A stretch of DNA of 64,000 nucleotides, taken from assembly GCA_027315115.1 (NCBI GenBank), contig DAHUYQ010000031.1, positions 39,931 to 103,930 of the forward strand, written 5' to 3'. The number at the start of each line of letters is the position of its first letter. Positions within the stretch are counted from its first letter, which is position 1. Shown here piece by piece: positions 51,435 through 59,371 of the stretch. Under the pieces are notes generated by a model, which worked only from the letters and a program-made list of their open reading frames with translations, was not told where the DNA came from and searched no databases. Position numbers and translations under genes: made by a program. Source of the stretch: Solirubrobacterales bacterium (GTDB lineage Bacteria > Actinomycetota > Thermoleophilia > Solirubrobacterales > Solirubrobacteraceae).

Positions 51435-51770
51435 ATGGCCTACGACGAAGACCTCGCAAATCGAGTCAGAGAGTTGATTTCCGCCGAGGCGGCCGTGGCG
51501 GAGAAGCGGATGTTCGGCGGGCTTGCGTTCCTGATCGCCGGCAACCTCTCGGTCGCCGTGAGCTCTCAGGGCGGGCTGCTGCTGCGCTGCGACCCGCGGG
51601 AGACGGACGCGCTGCTGGCCAAGCCCTTCGCAACGCCGATGGAGATGCGCGGCCGCGAGATGAACGGCTGGCTGCGCGTCGCGGCGGATGGCGTCGCGAC
51701 CAAGCGCCAGCTCGAGCGCTGGGTCTCGCGCGGCGTCGCCTACGCGCGCTCACTGCCGCCCAAGCCCTGA
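51435..51770 (+). CDS. TfoX/Sxy N-terminal-domain protein
   Basis: 111 residues: MAYDEDLANRVRELISAEAA, KRMFGGLAFLIAGNLSVAV, LLLRCDPRETDALLAKP, MEMRGREMNGWLRV. This is the stand-alone TfoX-N fold; the C-terminal TfoX domain is missing. TfoX regulates competence in gamma-proteobacteria, but the function of stand-alone N-domains is unknown. Confidence 0.85.
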   Translation: MAYDEDLANRVRELISAEAAVAEKRMFGGLAFLIAGNLSVAVSSQGGLLLRCDPRETDALLAKPFATPMEMRGREMNGWLRVAADGVATKRQLERWVSRGVAYARSLPPKP

Positions 51771-51862
51771 TCGGGCCCTGCCGCCCGCGAGATGCGCTGC
51801 CAAAGTTGACCTGCGTCTCCGCTGCGACTAGGTTTCAGCACAGCGATCGGATCGGAGGAAGG

Positions 51863-52525
51863 ATGAGCGACATGGCAGCCGCCACGGCGGACAACTCGAT
51901 TGAAGGCCTGATCGGCAGCTATCGCGCACGGCAGATCCCCCGCGCGCGTCTGCTCTCGGTGCTCACAGCCGCCGGAGCCTCGACCGCCGCGGCGGTGATG
52001 CTCGTCAATCTCGCCGAGCTGGCAGGCCCTGTCCAGCCGGTGCGCACGAGCGCCGGCTCCCACCATCAGCCGGCCGCGAGCGCGGGCGTCGACATGGCAA
52101 CGGCGCATGACGAACATCTGAGCAACCAAACGGCCGGCACCAGCGCCGTGGACGCGAAGGCCAGATCCGCCGCCGTGGCCCAGATGATGAGCGACTACAG
52201 CTTGAGCGCGGTGGTCAACGATCCGCTCTTCGGCGGCCCGCTCGTCGGACAGGCCGCTATCGCGGTCCACAAGACGGCCGAGATGGCAGCCATCAGCGAC
52301 CTCTCCTTCAACCTGCTCTCACGTTCGATCGTGGGCAGCCAGATCCTCGCGACCTGGGAGCTGGAGGGACTGCACAGCGGCCCCTACTACAGCCTCCCGG
52401 CCACCGGCAAACGGATCAGGATGCAGGGCGCGACCGTGCAGACCCGCGGCCAGGACGGCAAGATCCTGGTCGAGACGCTGTATTACGACGCGGCGCAGAT
52501 GCGCCGGCAGCTCTCGCAGCACTGA
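51863..52525 (+). CDS. SnoaL-like (NTF2-fold) protein with N-terminal membrane segment
   Basis: 220 residues from ATG 51863 with a strong ribosome site (GGAGGAAGG). Residues about 29-50 (ARLLSVLTAAGASTAAAVML) look like a signal or anchor. The C-terminal part (SAVVNDPLFGGPLVGQAAIA, VGSQILATWELEGLHSGPYY) fits the SnoaL/NTF2-like ester-cyclase group, which binds small hydrophobic ligands. Catalytic Asp/His residues are not clear. Role unknown. Confidence 0.65.
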   Translation: MSDMAAATADNSIEGLIGSYRARQIPRARLLSVLTAAGASTAAAVMLVNLAELAGPVQPVRTSAGSHHQPAASAGVDMATAHDEHLSNQTAGTSAVDAKARSAAVAQMMSDYSLSAVVNDPLFGGPLVGQAAIAVHKTAEMAAISDLSFNLLSRSIVGSQILATWELEGLHSGPYYSLPATGKRIRMQGATVQTRGQDGKILVETLYYDAAQMRRQLSQH

Positions 52526-52573
52526 ACGCCGGCCGCTGCGCTCGACTTCGGCTCGGATCGAGCGCGGCTCGGC

Positions 52574-53320
52574 TCAGCTCAGCAGCTCGCCGAGCGTGCG
52601 GCCGCTGATCACCGACTCGGGACGCCGCGCCAGCACGTCGAAGCCGGGCCGCGCATGCTCGTCGCGGCGCTTGATCAGCAGCCACTGGCTGCCGGCGGCC
52701 CGGCCGGTGCGCTGCAGCGCGAAGCCGCCCGTGAGCTTCTGGCCGTGCAGGACGAAGACCGCGTGGCCCCGCTCGATCGCCTCCGGCCACGCCACCCGTC
52801 CCCCCTGCTCGTAGACGCCGCGGTCCCACACGATCGTTCCGCCCTTGCTCTGCGTTCCCTCGAATGAGTTGTACTCGAGGCTGTGGTCATCCACGGCGAG
52901 AGCCAGGCGCTTGACCGCCGGATCCAGCGATGGCCCCTTGGGCAGCGCCCACGAGCGCATGACCCCGTCCACCTCCAGCCGCAGGTCGAAGTGGTGCGTG
53001 CTCGCCATGTGCTCCTGGACGACGAATGCCCCGGCGGCCACGCCCCTGATCGCGAACTGCTCGTGTCCCTCCACCTTCGCTCGCTCGGTATGCAGATCCG
53101 CGACCGCGGCAAGCCGTGGCCCGTGGCGCAGGAACGCCAGCAGATCCTCCACCGCGGCCTGCGGCCCCTCGGCGTGCACCGCGACCGTGCCGTCCGGCTG
53201 GTTGCGCACCCAGCCCTTGACGCCGAGCTCGAGCGCGCGCCTGCGCGTCGCCTCGCGAAACCCGACGCCCTGAACGGCGCCGCCGACCGCAGCGCGAATC
53301 GCCACCTGCTTCTCAGACAC
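52574..53320 (-). CDS. Acylphosphatase-LigD 3'-phosphoesterase fusion
   Basis: 248 residues. Residues 1-90 form an acylphosphatase: GGAVQGVGFREATRRRALEL contains the catalytic Arg, and GWVRNQPDGTVAV the catalytic Asn. Residues about 95-245 form the LigD-type 3'-phosphoesterase (PE) domain: FVVQEHMASTHHFDLRLEVD holds the metal-binding His and Asp, VDDHSLEYNSFEG the second His, and GGFALQRTG and WLLIKRRDE complete it. PE domains trim 3'-phosphates in non-homologous end joining; linked acylphosphatase activity is unusual. No Ku, LigD polymerase or ligase gene is nearby. Confidence 0.82.
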   Translation of the reverse strand: MSEKQVAIRAAVGGAVQGVGFREATRRRALELGVKGWVRNQPDGTVAVHAEGPQAAVEDLLAFLRHGPRLAAVADLHTERAKVEGHEQFAIRGVAAGAFVVQEHMASTHHFDLRLEVDGVMRSWALPKGPSLDPAVKRLALAVDDHSLEYNSFEGTQSKGGTIVWDRGVYEQGGRVAWPEAIERGHAVFVLHGQKLTGGFALQRTGRAAGSQWLLIKRRDEHARPGFDVLARRPESVISGRTLGELLS

Positions 53321-53350
53321 CCGCCAAGACTAGTCCGCGCGCTCCCGGAC

Positions 53351-54130
53351 TCACTTGATCACCAGCAGGCTCGGGTGTGTGGCCAGCAGCATCTGGGTGA
53401 AGGCATAGTTGAAGAGGCCGTTGGCGAGCATGCTCATCACCACCGCCTGGTTGACGGCGCGCCCGACTCCCGCGGCGCCACCGGAAGCGGTCATCCCCTT
53501 GTAGCAGCAGACGATTGCCGTGATCGCGCCGAAGATCGTGCACTTGAGCACCGAGCCCCAGAGATCGGTGGTCGAGGAGTTCGCGAACAACGTCGTCCAG
53601 AACGGCCCGAGCGGCTGTCCCTGACTCAGCTCGGCCAGCAGTCCACCGAAGAGGCCAAAGAGGATCGCGTAGATGTCGAAGAGCGCGGTCAGCAGCATCA
53701 GCGCCAGGAAGCGCGGCACGACCAGGCTCTTGACGGTGTCCACGCCCAGCACCTGCAGGGCGTCGAGCTCCTCCCTGATCTTGCGCGCGCCGAGGTCGGC
53801 CGTCACCGCCGTGCCCGCCGCGCCGAGAACCACCACGAACGTGATGTTCGGCCCGATTTCCCTGATCGCCGCCAGCACGAAGATCCCGCCGATCCGGTCC
53901 AGCGCTCCGAACAGCGTCAGGAAGTTGGCGGCCTGCAGGCCGGGGACCGCGTAACAGATCGTCACGATCGTGATCATCAGCGGAAACCAGACCAGTCGCA
54001 GCGCGAAGAGGAACTGGGCCACGAACTCGCCCCCGTAGCTGTAGGGCGGACGCAGAGCAGAGGTGATCGTCCTGCCAGTCAGGATCATCATGTCCCCGAT
54101 TTCCTCCAGCAGCCCGCGCGCCACGCACAC
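53351..54130 (-). CDS. MlaE/YrbE-family ABC permease, solitary
   Basis: 259 residues of the MlaE permease family (lipid transport, Mce systems). VVVLGAAGTAVTADLGARKI and REELDALQVLGVDTVKSLVV are the conserved coupling-helix motif; about five helices follow (LLTALFDIYAILFGLFGGLL). No second YrbE, MCE protein or ATPase gene is adjacent. Start ATG at 54130, divergent from the GntR gene; the operator at 54146-54165 lies between. Confidence 0.85.
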   Translation of the reverse strand: MCVARGLLEEIGDMMILTGRTITSALRPPYSYGGEFVAQFLFALRLVWFPLMITIVTICYAVPGLQAANFLTLFGALDRIGGIFVLAAIREIGPNITFVVVLGAAGTAVTADLGARKIREELDALQVLGVDTVKSLVVPRFLALMLLTALFDIYAILFGLFGGLLAELSQGQPLGPFWTTLFANSSTTDLWGSVLKCTIFGAITAIVCCYKGMTASGGAAGVGRAVNQAVVMSMLANGLFNYAFTQMLLATHPSLLVIK

Positions 54131-54145
54131 GACTCTAGCGTATTT

Positions 54146-54165
54146 TGTGCTAGCGAACTAGCACA
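54146..54165. promoter_or_regulatory. GntR operator, 8-bp perfect inverted repeat
   Basis: TGTGCTAG (54146-54153) and CTAGCACA (54158-54165) are perfect inverted repeats with a CGAA spacer, between the MlaE permease and GntR genes. Extra CTAG half-sites flank it (54134-54137 and 54165-54168), so more than one dimer may bind. Control of both genes by the GntR protein is likely. Confidence 0.65.
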
Positions 54166-54203
54166 CTAGGCGCGGCGTCCCCGACGGCACTAAGCTTGGC
54201 TCG

Positions 54204-55064
54204 ATGGCATCCCCCACCAGACAGGCCGGACCGACCGGAGACCAGGCAACCGCCGCGCTTGAGGATCTCTGGCTGGATCGCGACGCCGAGGTGCCGCTCG
54301 GCGTGCAACTCGCCTGGGCGCTGAAGACCCGGATCGCGGAGGGGTCGCTGAGCGGCGGCGACCGGCTGCCGGGTCTGCGCGAGCTGGCCGACACCCTGGG
54401 CGTCAACGCCAACACGGTGCGGGCCGTGTACGCGAAGCTCGAGCGCGAAGAGCTGCTCGAAAGCCGCCAGGGCAGCGGCACCTTCGTCGCCGCGGGCGAG
54501 GGCCGCCGGCAGAAGGCGAGCAGGATCGCGGCGAAGGCGGCGCGGGAAGCGGTCGCCGCCGAGGTCGACCCGCGAGACGTCGCGAGCATCCTCTACGTGC
54601 AGACGCCCGCGCCCGGCTCTGCGCGTGGCGTGGGCACGCAGGCGGATCGGAGGAGCGCGCTGCGCGCACAGATCACGACGCTGGAGCAGGCGCTCGGCGA
54701 GCTCGAAGCCGAGCATCCGGCGCTCGCGCGCAGCGCACGCCGGCAGCACCCCGGCGCCTCGGCGCGCAGGCAGCCGGGGCTGCCGAGCACGACCGAGCTC
54801 GAAGAGGTCAAGAGCTCGCTGCTGCGCAGGCTTAGCGCGATACAAGCGGAGATCGATGCGCTGCGACACAGCCCGCCTGTAGAGACGGCGCGCGGCGCCA
54901 AGCGCTCGCAGAGATCTGCGCCGGCGCCCGTCAAACCAGCGCACGCCAAGACGGCGCCCGGCAAGCCAGCGCGTGCCAAGTCGGCGCCCGGCAAGCCGGC
55001 GAGTGCCGGCAGGACACCGCGCGCGGGCGGCGGAGGCTCACGGCCGGCGCCCGCCGGCGCGTAG
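54204..55064 (+). CDS. GntR-family (YtrA-like) regulator with basic histone-like tail
   Basis: 286 residues. Residues about 25-100 are a GntR winged helix (VPLGVQLAWALKTRIAEGSL, LPGLRELADTLGVNANTVRA, RQGSGTFVAAGEG). The middle is helical, coiled-coil-like. The last 65 residues are a Lys/Ala/Pro repeat tail (HAKTAPGKPARAKSAPGKPA) like the tails of histone-like proteins. No known effector domain follows, as in YtrA-type short GntR members. The tail suggests extra non-specific DNA binding. Confidence 0.8.
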   Translation: MASPTRQAGPTGDQATAALEDLWLDRDAEVPLGVQLAWALKTRIAEGSLSGGDRLPGLRELADTLGVNANTVRAVYAKLEREELLESRQGSGTFVAAGEGRRQKASRIAAKAAREAVAAEVDPRDVASILYVQTPAPGSARGVGTQADRRSALRAQITTLEQALGELEAEHPALARSARRQHPGASARRQPGLPSTTELEEVKSSLLRRLSAIQAEIDALRHSPPVETARGAKRSQRSAPAPVKPAHAKTAPGKPARAKSAPGKPASAGRTPRAGGGGSRPAPAGA

Positions 55065-55069
55065 CGCCG

Positions 55070-56290
55070 CTACTTCTCCGCGTCCGAGGCGAACCTGTGC
55101 AGGCAGTGCTCGCTGCAGAAGAAGTAGCTCTTGCCGCCGCGCTCCATGCGCAGCGCCTTCTCCCTGTCGACGGTCATCCCGCAAACCGGGTCGGTGGCGC
55201 CGCGACGGCGCGTCAGCCAGAACAGCGAGGCGAAGACGAGAAGGCCGACGAGGTTCAGGACGAGCTTGTAGTTGAGTGTGACTTCCCCGAAGATGTCCGC
55301 TCGCGACGGACGCGGCCCGGTCGGAATCAGGCCGGCCGCGCTGAAGAGCCCGTCCACCGCGAGCGCGGCGATCGCCATCGTGACGTACATCAGCGCCACG
55401 ATCCGCGCCGCGTATGCGCCGCCGTAGTACTTGCGGTAGATCGCGACGATCGGCAGCACGATCAGGTCGGCGAACAGGAATGCCAGCACCCCGGCGAAGC
55501 TCATCCCGCTCGACCAGAGCACCGCCGCGAGCGGCACGTTGCCCACCGAGCAGACGAATGAGAGCACGGCGATGATCGGCCCGACGAGCACGTTCTCCAG
55601 CGCCCCCAGGAGCCCGCCGGTGTGCGTGAGGAACAGGCTGGCGAAGAAGTCGTTGCCGATCTGGGCGATGAAGCCGGCCAGCAGGAACCCGATCGCGATC
55701 TCCTTGTAGAGCATCTGCCAGTCGCCACGGAAGTTGTGCGCGACGTCCGACCAGGCGGAGACCGATGTCAGCCGCCTGCGCCAGCTCATCTGCTCGCCCG
55801 CCATGTGGTGCTGGTGGCCGGTGTCCGCCGCCTGCGCGTGCGCGCGCGCCTCCCGCTCCAGGCGCGGCGAGACGAACAGCCGCAGCATCAGCGCCATCAG
55901 CAGGATCATCACGATGCCGCCGAGGTACTCGGCTACGGTGAACTGCCAGCCGATCAGCACCCACAGCACCAGCCCGAGCTCCCAGACCAGATTCGTGGAG
56001 GCGAATTGGAAAGCGAGCATCGTCGCGGCCGAAGCGCCCTTCTGGAACAGCGACTTCGCGATCGCCACGGCGGCGTAGGAGCACGAGGAGGAGGCGGCGC
56101 CCAGCCCGGTGGCCACCCCCACGGAGCGGGCGCCGGAGCCGGACAGCGACCGCTCGATCCGCTCCCGCGGCACCCACGCCTGCACGATCGCGGAGATCGC
56201 GAACCCGATCACCAGCGCCCACCACACCGCCCAGGCCATCAGCAGAGAGTCCCTGAGTCCGTGCCATATGACTTCCAGAACGGCCGACAT
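55070..56290 (-). CDS. Metal-efflux permease (DUF318/SO_0444 type) with C-terminal YHS domain
   Basis: 406 residues, 8-10 helices. The permease part follows the DUF318/ArsP-like family: [20 protein letters not shown] and [19 protein letters not shown], and [20 protein letters not shown]. The C-terminal [20 protein letters not shown] and [12 protein letters not shown] form a YHS/TRASH metal-binding module. A His-rich cytosolic loop ([15 protein letters not shown]) is also likely to bind metal. The gene faces a CsoR repressor across a CsoR-like operator, so copper is the likely substrate. Start at ATG 56290. Confidence 0.85.
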   Translation of the reverse strand: MSAVLEVIWHGLRDSLLMAWAVWWALVIGFAISAIVQAWVPRERIERSLSGSGARSVGVATGLGAASSSCSYAAVAIAKSLFQKGASAATMLAFQFASTNLVWELGLVLWVLIGWQFTVAEYLGGIVMILLMALMLRLFVSPRLEREARAHAQAADTGHQHHMAGEQMSWRRRLTSVSAWSDVAHNFRGDWQMLYKEIAIGFLLAGFIAQIGNDFFASLFLTHTGGLLGALENVLVGPIIAVLSFVCSVGNVPLAAVLWSSGMSFAGVLAFLFADLIVLPIVAIYRKYYGGAYAARIVALMYVTMAIAALAVDGLFSAAGLIPTGPRPSRADIFGEVTLNYKLVLNLVGLLVFASLFWLTRRRGATDPVCGMTVDREKALRMERGGKSYFFCSEHCLHRFASDAEK

Positions 56291-56301
56291 GCTTTTGACC
56301 C

Positions 56302-56329
56302 TAGCATACCCCCCTGGGGTGTCTATAAT
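56302..56329 (+). promoter_or_regulatory. CsoR operator-promoter
   Basis: A G/C-rich inverted repeat (ATACCCCCCTGGGGTGT, 56306-56322) overlaps the spacer in front of a perfect -10 box, TATAAT (56324-56329). CsoR operators have this pattern. The ATG is only 8 bases after the -10 box, so the csoR transcript is probably leaderless. The operator also lies upstream of the permease gene. Confidence 0.6.
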
Positions 56330-56336
56330 CGGTGTC

Positions 56337-56636
56337 ATGAGCGACCGAGAGCCGGCCCCCACCCGCGGGTACAGCGCAAGCAAGGATCAACTGAACAAGC
56401 GCCTGCGCCGCATCGAGGGCCAGGTCCGGGGCATCCAGAAGATGGTCGAGGAGGACCGCTACTGCATCGACGTTCTCACGCAGATCGGCGCCGTCCAGGC
56501 CGCCCTGGACAAGGTCGCGCTCGGCCTGCTCGACGGCCACGCGCGCACCTGCGTGGTGGGCGCCGAGGAGGAGCTCCGCGAGGAGCGCGCGGCCGAGCTG
56601 ATGGCCGCGGTCGGCCGGCTGATGCGGCGGGGCTGA
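56337..56636 (+). CDS. csoR: CsoR-family metal-sensing transcriptional repressor
   Basis: 99 residues, all-helical. The conserved C-H-C ligand set is present: [11 protein letters not shown] gives the first Cys, [13 protein letters not shown] the His and second Cys. [20 protein letters not shown] is the family signature. It releases its operator when it binds Cu(I). ATG 56337. Confidence 0.9.
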   Translation: MSDREPAPTRGYSASKDQLNKRLRRIEGQVRGIQKMVEEDRYCIDVLTQIGAVQAALDKVALGLLDGHARTCVVGAEEELREERAAELMAAVGRLMRRG

Positions 56637-56674
56637 GCGGCGGGCCACCCGCGTTCGAGCGGGCGGCGGCGATC

Positions 56675-57082
56675 TCAGCTCGCGAGCGCGCCCAGCGGCG
56701 ACTTGTCCCCGACGGACCAGTTGTGACCGAACGGGTCGCTGAAGCCGCCCTGCCGGTGGACGCCCCAGGGCGTCTCACGCTCCACGACCGCCGAGCGTGC
56801 CGTGGCCCCCGCCGCCAGCGCCCGCGCGATGAAGCTGTCAGGATCATCGACGAACACCTCGATCCGGCAACTGGTCACCCCCGCCTGCCCAGGATCGGTC
56901 TCGGCAGGGTTCTCCGGGTTGACCTCATGGAGAAAGAAGGGAGAGCCGTCGATGTGAAGGCCCGCCACGCCGCCCAGGTTCCAGAGCTCCTCGGCGCCAA
57001 GCGCCTCCTTGTACCAGGCCACAGCAGCCTCCCCGTCGGGGACGATCAGCATCACGGAAATCAGAGCGCCTGGCGTGTTCAT
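56675..57082 (-). CDS. VOC-family (PhnB/glyoxalase-like) protein
   Basis: 135 residues. Two beta-alpha-beta-beta-beta modules: LISVMLIVPDGEAAVAWYKE, LFFLHEVNPENP-like metal region, VFVDDPDSFIARALAAGATA and FSDPFGHNWSVG at the C-terminus. Substrate not predictable. The start of the gene faces the right accessory arm. Confidence 0.8.
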   Translation of the reverse strand: MNTPGALISVMLIVPDGEAAVAWYKEALGAEELWNLGGVAGLHIDGSPFFLHEVNPENPAETDPGQAGVTSCRIEVFVDDPDSFIARALAAGATARSAVVERETPWGVHRQGGFSDPFGHNWSVGDKSPLGALAS

Positions 57083-57200
57083 GTCGCCCGGGCAAGGATG
57101 GCAGATCGGATGGTGGCGGCGCAGGTCCTGGCTGGTGGCGGGCAGGCGGGCGCCTCATGGACAGCCGGTCGCCCACGGAGCGCGCAATGGCGCCCGTTCG

Positions 57201-57239
57201 CTTGAGCAAAACCGCAAGAATATTGTAGGATCGCTCAAG
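57201..57239 (+). promoter_or_regulatory. Promoter with inverted repeat before the third AbiEi gene
   Basis: CTTGAGC (57201-57207) and GCTCAAG (57233-57239) are inverted repeats around a promoter-like segment: TTGAGC at 57202-57207 and TAGGAT at 57226-57231, 18 bp apart. An operator for AbiEi autoregulation is plausible. Confidence 0.45.
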
Positions 57240-57257
57240 CAAAGAGGACCATCCGCT

Positions 57258-58088
57258 ATGGCTCCACGACCTACACCGATCGTAGAGCGGCCGCTGAGTG
57301 AGCGGGCGTTCGTCGCACTCAACCGCCGGTCTTTGGAGGCGGCGCGCCATCCGGTCGTCTGTCTGGCTGACGACATCCAAACGTTGGATAGGGCCACGGG
57401 GTCTCGGAGGCGCAGCCAGGATGCGCTACGCCAGCTACGGCGCGATGGTCGCCTGCGGCATGTGCGGCGCGGCACCTATCTTCTGGTGGCCCCCACGGGG
57501 TCAGCCGACGCCCGTCTGCTGCCGCTGATCGACGCAGTGACTGCCAGGCCATATCTCATCACCGCCGGGCGAGCTCTGACGGAGCTCGGCCTCTCCGACC
57601 AGCACTTCTTCCGCGTGGTCGTCTTGACGTCCCACCGTCTGAACGACTGGAGCTGGCAGGGCGACGACGTTCGCTACGCCCTGCTCGCGCCAGAGCGCAT
57701 CTGGGGCGCGAACGCGACCGCCGGCCCTCAGGTCGCCTCGCCCGAGCGGGCGATCCTCGATTCCCTGGCGAACCCCCGCTGGGGCGTGAGCGTCACGCAG
57801 TCCGCCGAGGCGATCGACCACGCCGTCCCCAACCACACGACTCCGAAGCATCTCGCGGAGGCGGCAGAGCGCTACGGCAACGCAGCGACAACGCGACGGC
57901 TCGGCTATCTGCTCGAGTTGCTGCATGGGCCTGCCGCCGCAGAGGAGCTGATGCCGCTGCGGGGCCGCAGCCACGCCCGCGTTCTGCTCTCGCCCGGCAC
58001 GCCGGCTCGCGGGCCGAGCGACCCACGCTGGGGCCTTCGGATCAACGTGTTTCCGGAAGCTCTGCTCGCGCACAGGTCGGTTGGATGA
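57258..58088 (+). CDS. AbiEi-family antitoxin / regulator
   Basis: 276 residues. Longer than the other two AbiEi genes, with an N-terminal winged helix (SQDALRQLRRDGRLRHVRRG) and the antitoxin domain (PYLITAGRALTELGLSDQHF, VASPERAILDSLAN). The stop overlaps the next start (ATGA, 58085-58088). The partner is truncated, so this module also appears to have lost its toxin. Start at ATG 57258. Confidence 0.75.
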   Translation: MAPRPTPIVERPLSERAFVALNRRSLEAARHPVVCLADDIQTLDRATGSRRRSQDALRQLRRDGRLRHVRRGTYLLVAPTGSADARLLPLIDAVTARPYLITAGRALTELGLSDQHFFRVVVLTSHRLNDWSWQGDDVRYALLAPERIWGANATAGPQVASPERAILDSLANPRWGVSVTQSAEAIDHAVPNHTTPKHLAEAAERYGNAATTRRLGYLLELLHGPAAAEELMPLRGRSHARVLLSPGTPARGPSDPRWGLRINVFPEALLAHRSVG

Positions 58089-58345
58089 GCCTTCCTCGCC
58101 GCCTGATTCACAACGAATACGACCTCGAGGAGATTGCCGAAGCGCAAGACCGGCCGATCGAGCTGATCGAGCGCGACTTCGCGTTGGTGACTGTGGCGGC
58201 GCATCTCGTTGATCAGTTTCCCGGTCAGCTCTGCTTCAAGGGTGGATTCGTATTGCGCCACGTCCGCGGCCACGCCCGCTTTTCGACCCCGGACAGCGGA
58301 CAGCGCTCGCGGAGACCCTCACCGATACCGACACGAACGGCATGA
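58085..58345 (+). pseudogene. AbiEii-type nucleotidyltransferase toxin, 3'-truncated
   Basis: The N-terminal 65 or so residues match AbiEii proteins (NEYDLEEIAEAQDRPIELIE, FPGQLCFKGGFVLRHVRGHA), reaching just past the KGG nucleotide-binding motif. From about 58290 the sequence is unrelated, and the frame ends at 58345. It is coupled to the AbiEi gene by ATGA. At the break it meets a truncated retropepsin-like fragment from the opposite strand. Confidence 0.7.
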
Positions 58346-58427
58346 AAACGGGATCGCCGAGCCGCGTGGACTGCGCATCCTCCCGGGCGGGGTAAAGCCA
58401 GAGCAGGCGAGACGGCGCCTCAGCCGA
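58320..58427 (-). pseudogene. N-terminal stump of a retropepsin-like gene (first cassette copy)
   Basis: The minus frame reads WLYPAREDAQSTRLGDPVFM and PFVSVSV, then leaves the family near 58320. The same segment in the second copy (61723-62225) continues to a DSGA protease motif. Upstream is the first DUF5678 gene, so the pair has been duplicated and this copy cut off. No start codon survives. Confidence 0.6.
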
Positions 58428-58611
58428 GGCCGACATAGATCGGCTCGTCCGCGTACGGCACGCGGCCGTGCACGACGATGTGGTTGCGGCCATTTGCCTG
58501 TTCGAGCACCACGCGCGGATCCTCGTCAGCGAGCACGATCTCGCCCGTACGCGCGTCGATCGCGACGAACTTGCCCTCATAGCCTGTGGAGTCCGTGCGA
58601 ATAGCCTGCAT
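58420..58611 (-). CDS. DUF5678-like small protein (first copy)
   Basis: 63 residues: STGYEGKFVAIDARTGEIVL, ADEDPRVVLEQANGRNHIVV, GRVPYADEPIYVGLG. 'Y.GK.VA.....E.V...' is the DUF5678 pattern. A second copy at 62218-62409 differs at 4 of 63 residues. It precedes a retropepsin-like gene in both copies, though here only a stump remains. Function unknown. Confidence 0.7.
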   Translation of the reverse strand: MQAIRTDSTGYEGKFVAIDARTGEIVLADEDPRVVLEQANGRNHIVVHGRVPYADEPIYVGLG

Positions 58612-58723
58612 CAGTTGGTCTCCGATGTCAGCGTACCGTCAGCCACCGGAAATGCCGGGTCGCGGCCAGAGACAGGTAGGCAATGAAGTACGCACATCGG
58701 CAGAATCATGCCTGGTCAATTCT

Positions 58724-59022
58724 TCAAGTCGTCTCCCGCCCTGCCGTTGCGGGTTCGACGGCAGCGATGAGCCCGGCATCCCCTTCAATCCGATCCGGGC
58801 TCCATATCTGCGAGGCGAGCTGGGTGTACAGCTCCTGTCGATCGATCCGAGACTGCTTCTCGAGGCCGATGTACGCGTGCTCGTGGTGCTCGCTCGGGCC
58901 GTGCGCATTGTCGACGTGCACATCGTTCGCCAGCGACAATCGCGCAATACGAGGAGCACGACCGTGTACTTGACGGGGTGCGCGCTCGAACGCTCTACCA
59001 CGCGTTGCACATCGGACGCCAA
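58724..59022 (-). pseudogene. Frameshifted small gene with VDNAHG motif
   Basis: One frame starts ATG 59022 with DVQRVVERSSAHPVKYTVVL and LLVLR; another frame carries NDVHVDNAHGPSEHHEHAYI, ELYTQLASQIWSPDR and a TGA at 58724. The two parts fit as one protein if a frameshift near 58945 is corrected. The DNAH motif links it to the fragment at 5274-5423. It is divergent from the VbhA-like gene, whose start is 26 bp away. Confidence 0.5.
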
Positions 59023-59048
59023 GAAGCCGGCAGCTCAGCGTGGCGACT

Positions 59049-59300
59049 ATGATTGAGAGTGTGACGACGCGCATCCAAGCGGCTGAGAACGCCCTCGCCT
59101 CCGTGCGCGCCGAGGGTCTTGATCCGGGTGTCGCCGAGGCGCTACTCCATCGCTGGGCGCGGGGGGAGCTGAGCGATGCGCAACTGGAAGACGCGGCGCA
59201 TCAGATCAGCACCGGCAAGCCGCTTTCTGAGCTGGGCACCGAGGCGCTTGCGCTGTCGCCGGGATCGTCTATCATTGCAGCACGAGGTCGGCCCGCTTAG
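59049..59300 (+). CDS. VbhA-like small protein, putative antitoxin
   Basis: 83 residues from ATG 59049: RIQAAENALASVRAEGLDPG and ALLHRWARGELSDAQLEDAA. The 'A.ASVRAEGL..........G' pattern is like the VbhA antitoxins of Fic toxins. No Fic gene is adjacent, so it may be an orphan. A GTG at 59040 is an alternative start. A terminator-like hairpin follows. Confidence 0.5.
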   Translation: MIESVTTRIQAAENALASVRAEGLDPGVAEALLHRWARGELSDAQLEDAAHQISTGKPLSELGTEALALSPGSSIIAARGRPA

Positions 59301-59320
59301 ACGGCTCCGGTCTCGACCAC

Positions 59321-59355
59321 GCCCCGGGGTAACACCCGGGGCAGCTTGTTTCTAC
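59321..59355 (+). terminator. Rho-independent terminator
   Basis: GCCCCGGG (59321-59328) pairs with CCCGGGGC (59335-59342) around a 6-base loop; a T-rich stretch (TTGTTT) follows. It ends the VbhA-like transcript. Confidence 0.65.
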
Positions 59356-59371
59356 GGGCAGTATCCGCGGC

